Both the position numbers and the translations under genes were made by a program. From Winogradskyella immobilis (GTDB lineage: Bacteria > Bacteroidota > Bacteroidia > Flavobacteriales > Flavobacteriaceae): DNA of 64,000 bases. Under the pieces are notes generated by a model. The model saw only the letters and a list, made by a program, of their open reading frames with translations, made no database searches and was not told the DNA's origin. Within the stretch, counting starts at the first letter, position 1. The number at the start of each line of letters is the position of its first letter. The stretch spans positions 124,001 to 188,000 of the forward strand of contig NZ_JAIQXX010000001.1 of the NCBI RefSeq assembly GCF_021887715.1. Reading direction: 5' to 3'. This document shows positions 62,730 through 64,000 of this stretch, piece by piece.

Positions 62730-63533
62730 TTATTTTAATATAAAACTATAAAGATTTCCGCCACCATGTTTGGTTTTTTCATCAGCAATATAGACTTCCG
62801 TATTGTTTTTAAAACAAATACTTTCTTTTTGAGATGAGTGCTCGAAAGATAGTTTTTCAATACTTCCAGAGAAAAAATTATCATTTTTAAAATCACGTAA
62901 TACCCAGACTTTATTATGGTTTAATAGCATAATAGTTTTACCATCATCACTTATATCAGCAGCAGTTATTAAACTTTTCTTTTCTTTAAAATTGTATTCC
63001 GATACAATTTCAGCAATATGTTCTCCAGCTTTATTCGGAATTTTTAAAACCTTGAATTTTTTAGATTCTTTACTAAATACATAAAAGTGATTTTGAAATA
63101 AAAAGAAGGCCTCAAAATCTTTTGGAGACATATTCTCAGGAAGTTTAAAATGGATAACTTTTGGTATAACAGATTGAGGTGATTGCTCTTCTAATACATT
63201 GATTTTTATAATTGAAAACTGTTTTCGTTTTTTAGCATTGTTTCCAAAATCACCAATATATAGATTGCCTTTAGTATCAGATGTTAAATCTTCCCAATCT
63301 TTATTTTTAGCATTAATATTAATTTCTTTTTCAATTTTACCAATGGTATTTAAACCATATAACGTTGATGCATTACCACTATCATTTAACATCCATATTA
63401 GATCTGAATTAGAAACCGTTTCAATCCCAGAAACTTCATTTAATGTTTTAGGTAAATCTGCTACAACTGTTAAATTTCCAGTGTCGCAACTCATGGTGGC
63501 CAATAATAAAATAGACAATAACCTGTACATCAT
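62730..63533 (-). CDS. beta-propeller lipoprotein (SdiA-regulated/NHL-like)
   Basis: 267 residues; lipobox TMSC (Cys16). Repeated blade-like strands: LNEVSGIETVSNSDLIWMLN, DSGNASTLYGLN, DLTSDTKGNLYIGDFGNN, ITAADISDDGKTIMLLNHNK and ESICFKNNTEVYIADE. This is the layout of SdiA-regulated-like propellers of Bacteroidota. No catalytic residues are evident. It is convergent with the phosphoesterase/barrel gene, one base apart. Confidence 0.78.
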   Translation of the reverse strand: MMYRLLSILLLATMSCDTGNLTVVADLPKTLNEVSGIETVSNSDLIWMLNDSGNASTLYGLNTIGKIEKEININAKNKDWEDLTSDTKGNLYIGDFGNNAKKRKQFSIIKINVLEEQSPQSVIPKVIHFKLPENMSPKDFEAFFLFQNHFYVFSKESKKFKVLKIPNKAGEHIAEIVSEYNFKEKKSLITAADISDDGKTIMLLNHNKVWVLRDFKNDNFFSGSIEKLSFEHSSQKESICFKNNTEVYIADEKTKHGGGNLYSFILK

Positions 63534-63734
63534 ATAAAGCGCTTAATTAATGTTAAAAGTACATGATTTTTTTCATTTGAAAATTTATAAAAATAAAAGA
63601 TTATATAGACTAGTAAAGCAGTTGCTGATTTGAAATAAAATTTCATATACATTTATAAATTAAATTTTGTTTCTTACAGAAGAAATTTACGATTAAAGTT
63701 AATTCTTCTCAATGTTTATGCATTGAGATTTCAA

Positions 63735-63742
63735 TACATTTG
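63735..63742 (+). promoter_or_regulatory. -7 box for the flavoprotein gene
   Basis: TACATTTG, 29 bases ahead of the ATG at 63772, fits TAnnTTTG. The -33 box is weak. Confidence 0.5.
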
Positions 63743-63771
63743 TCATTCCTTTGAAATCAGGGATCTTATAG

Positions 63772-64000
63772 ATGAAGCAATATAATGTTATAATTATTGG
63801 AGGAGGAGCTGCAGGTTTTTTTGCAGCAATTAATACAGCAGAATTAAATCCATTACTTAAAGTTGCTATTTTAGAACGCGGAAAAGAAGGTTTGCAGAAA
63901 GTTAAAATTTCTGGAGGAGGTCGATGTAACGTAACACATGCTGAGTTTATACCTTCAGAACTAACTCAGAACTATCCAAGAGGCGAAAAAGAATTATTAG
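63772..64000 (+). CDS. HI0933-family NAD(P)/FAD flavoprotein, N-terminal part (runs off window)
   Basis: Starts [20 protein letters not shown], the FAD-binding GxGxxG motif, followed by [20 protein letters not shown] and RCNVTHAEF. The [12 protein letters not shown] stretch is the mark of the HI0933/YhiN family of flavoproteins, whose role is still poorly known. About 76 residues are visible before the window ends. Confidence 0.88.
   Translation, partial: MKQYNVIIIGGGAAGFFAAINTAELNPLLKVAILERGKEGLQKVKISGGGRCNVTHAEFIPSELTQNYPRGEKELL

Overview
The window is AT-rich chromosomal DNA from a member of the Bacteroidota, most likely a marine Flavobacteriaceae. The evidence is the Bacteroidota promoter pattern (TTTG, about 19-20 bases, TAnnTTTG) ahead of both tRNA genes and several other genes, almost no Shine-Dalgarno sequences, a ribosomal protein S16 with a long tail, DnaE carrying its own proofreading domain, many SPII lipoproteins, CarboxypepD_reg-like and CHU_C-like domains, and intergenic repeats with the core TGAGC-N3-GTCGAA. 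I see no prophage, transposase or CRISPR array. Both ends cut through genes.

Layout. 1-9500 is housekeeping: a cut metallophosphoesterase, glutaryl-CoA dehydrogenase, TrmN, RimM, S16, two small lipoproteins, DnaE and thioredoxin. 9544-13058 has an M1 aminopeptidase and a DUF58 protein, followed by tRNA-Asp. 13249-17200 is a signalling block: a long regulatory leader, a tiny predicted secreted peptide, a TPR sensor histidine kinase and its response regulator. 17834-22133 is a BlaI/M56 (BlaR-like) locus with three TonB-C-terminal-like proteins. 22138-28641 is mixed: a beta-barrel protein, a glycosyltransferase with a flippase-like protein, RuvC, DM13, HemW, a cyclase-family hydrolase and a YjbR protein.

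28653-35111 is a trans-4-hydroxyproline catabolic cluster: AraC regulator, pyrroline-hydroxycarboxylate deaminase, 2-oxoglutarate semialdehyde dehydrogenase, epimerase and FAD dehydrogenase, with a PhnA-family gene behind. The deaminase gene has leucine codons quite unlike its neighbours. 35220-48065 is a repeat-rich stretch with a second BlaI/M56 locus; its M56 protein is 1277 residues long and carries an internal CHU_C-like domain. 48131-48497 is tRNA-Leu(TAG), flanked by a broken copy of its 5' part and a duplicate of its 3' end with terminator.

48676-58983 has a GAF protein, an HD domain fused to a Pycsar-effector-type membrane domain, and then a compact thiol/redox island: MsrB, MsrA, SelO, a DUF427 remnant, a divergent MsrA-like protein, a hydrolase-OsmC fusion, and ergothioneine-type EgtB and EgtD. 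59030-62728 encodes one lipoprotein that joins a metallophosphoesterase, a CotH-kinase-like segment and an Omp85-type barrel; I consider this the strongest candidate for undescribed biology here. The window ends in a beta-propeller lipoprotein and the start of an HI0933-family flavoprotein.
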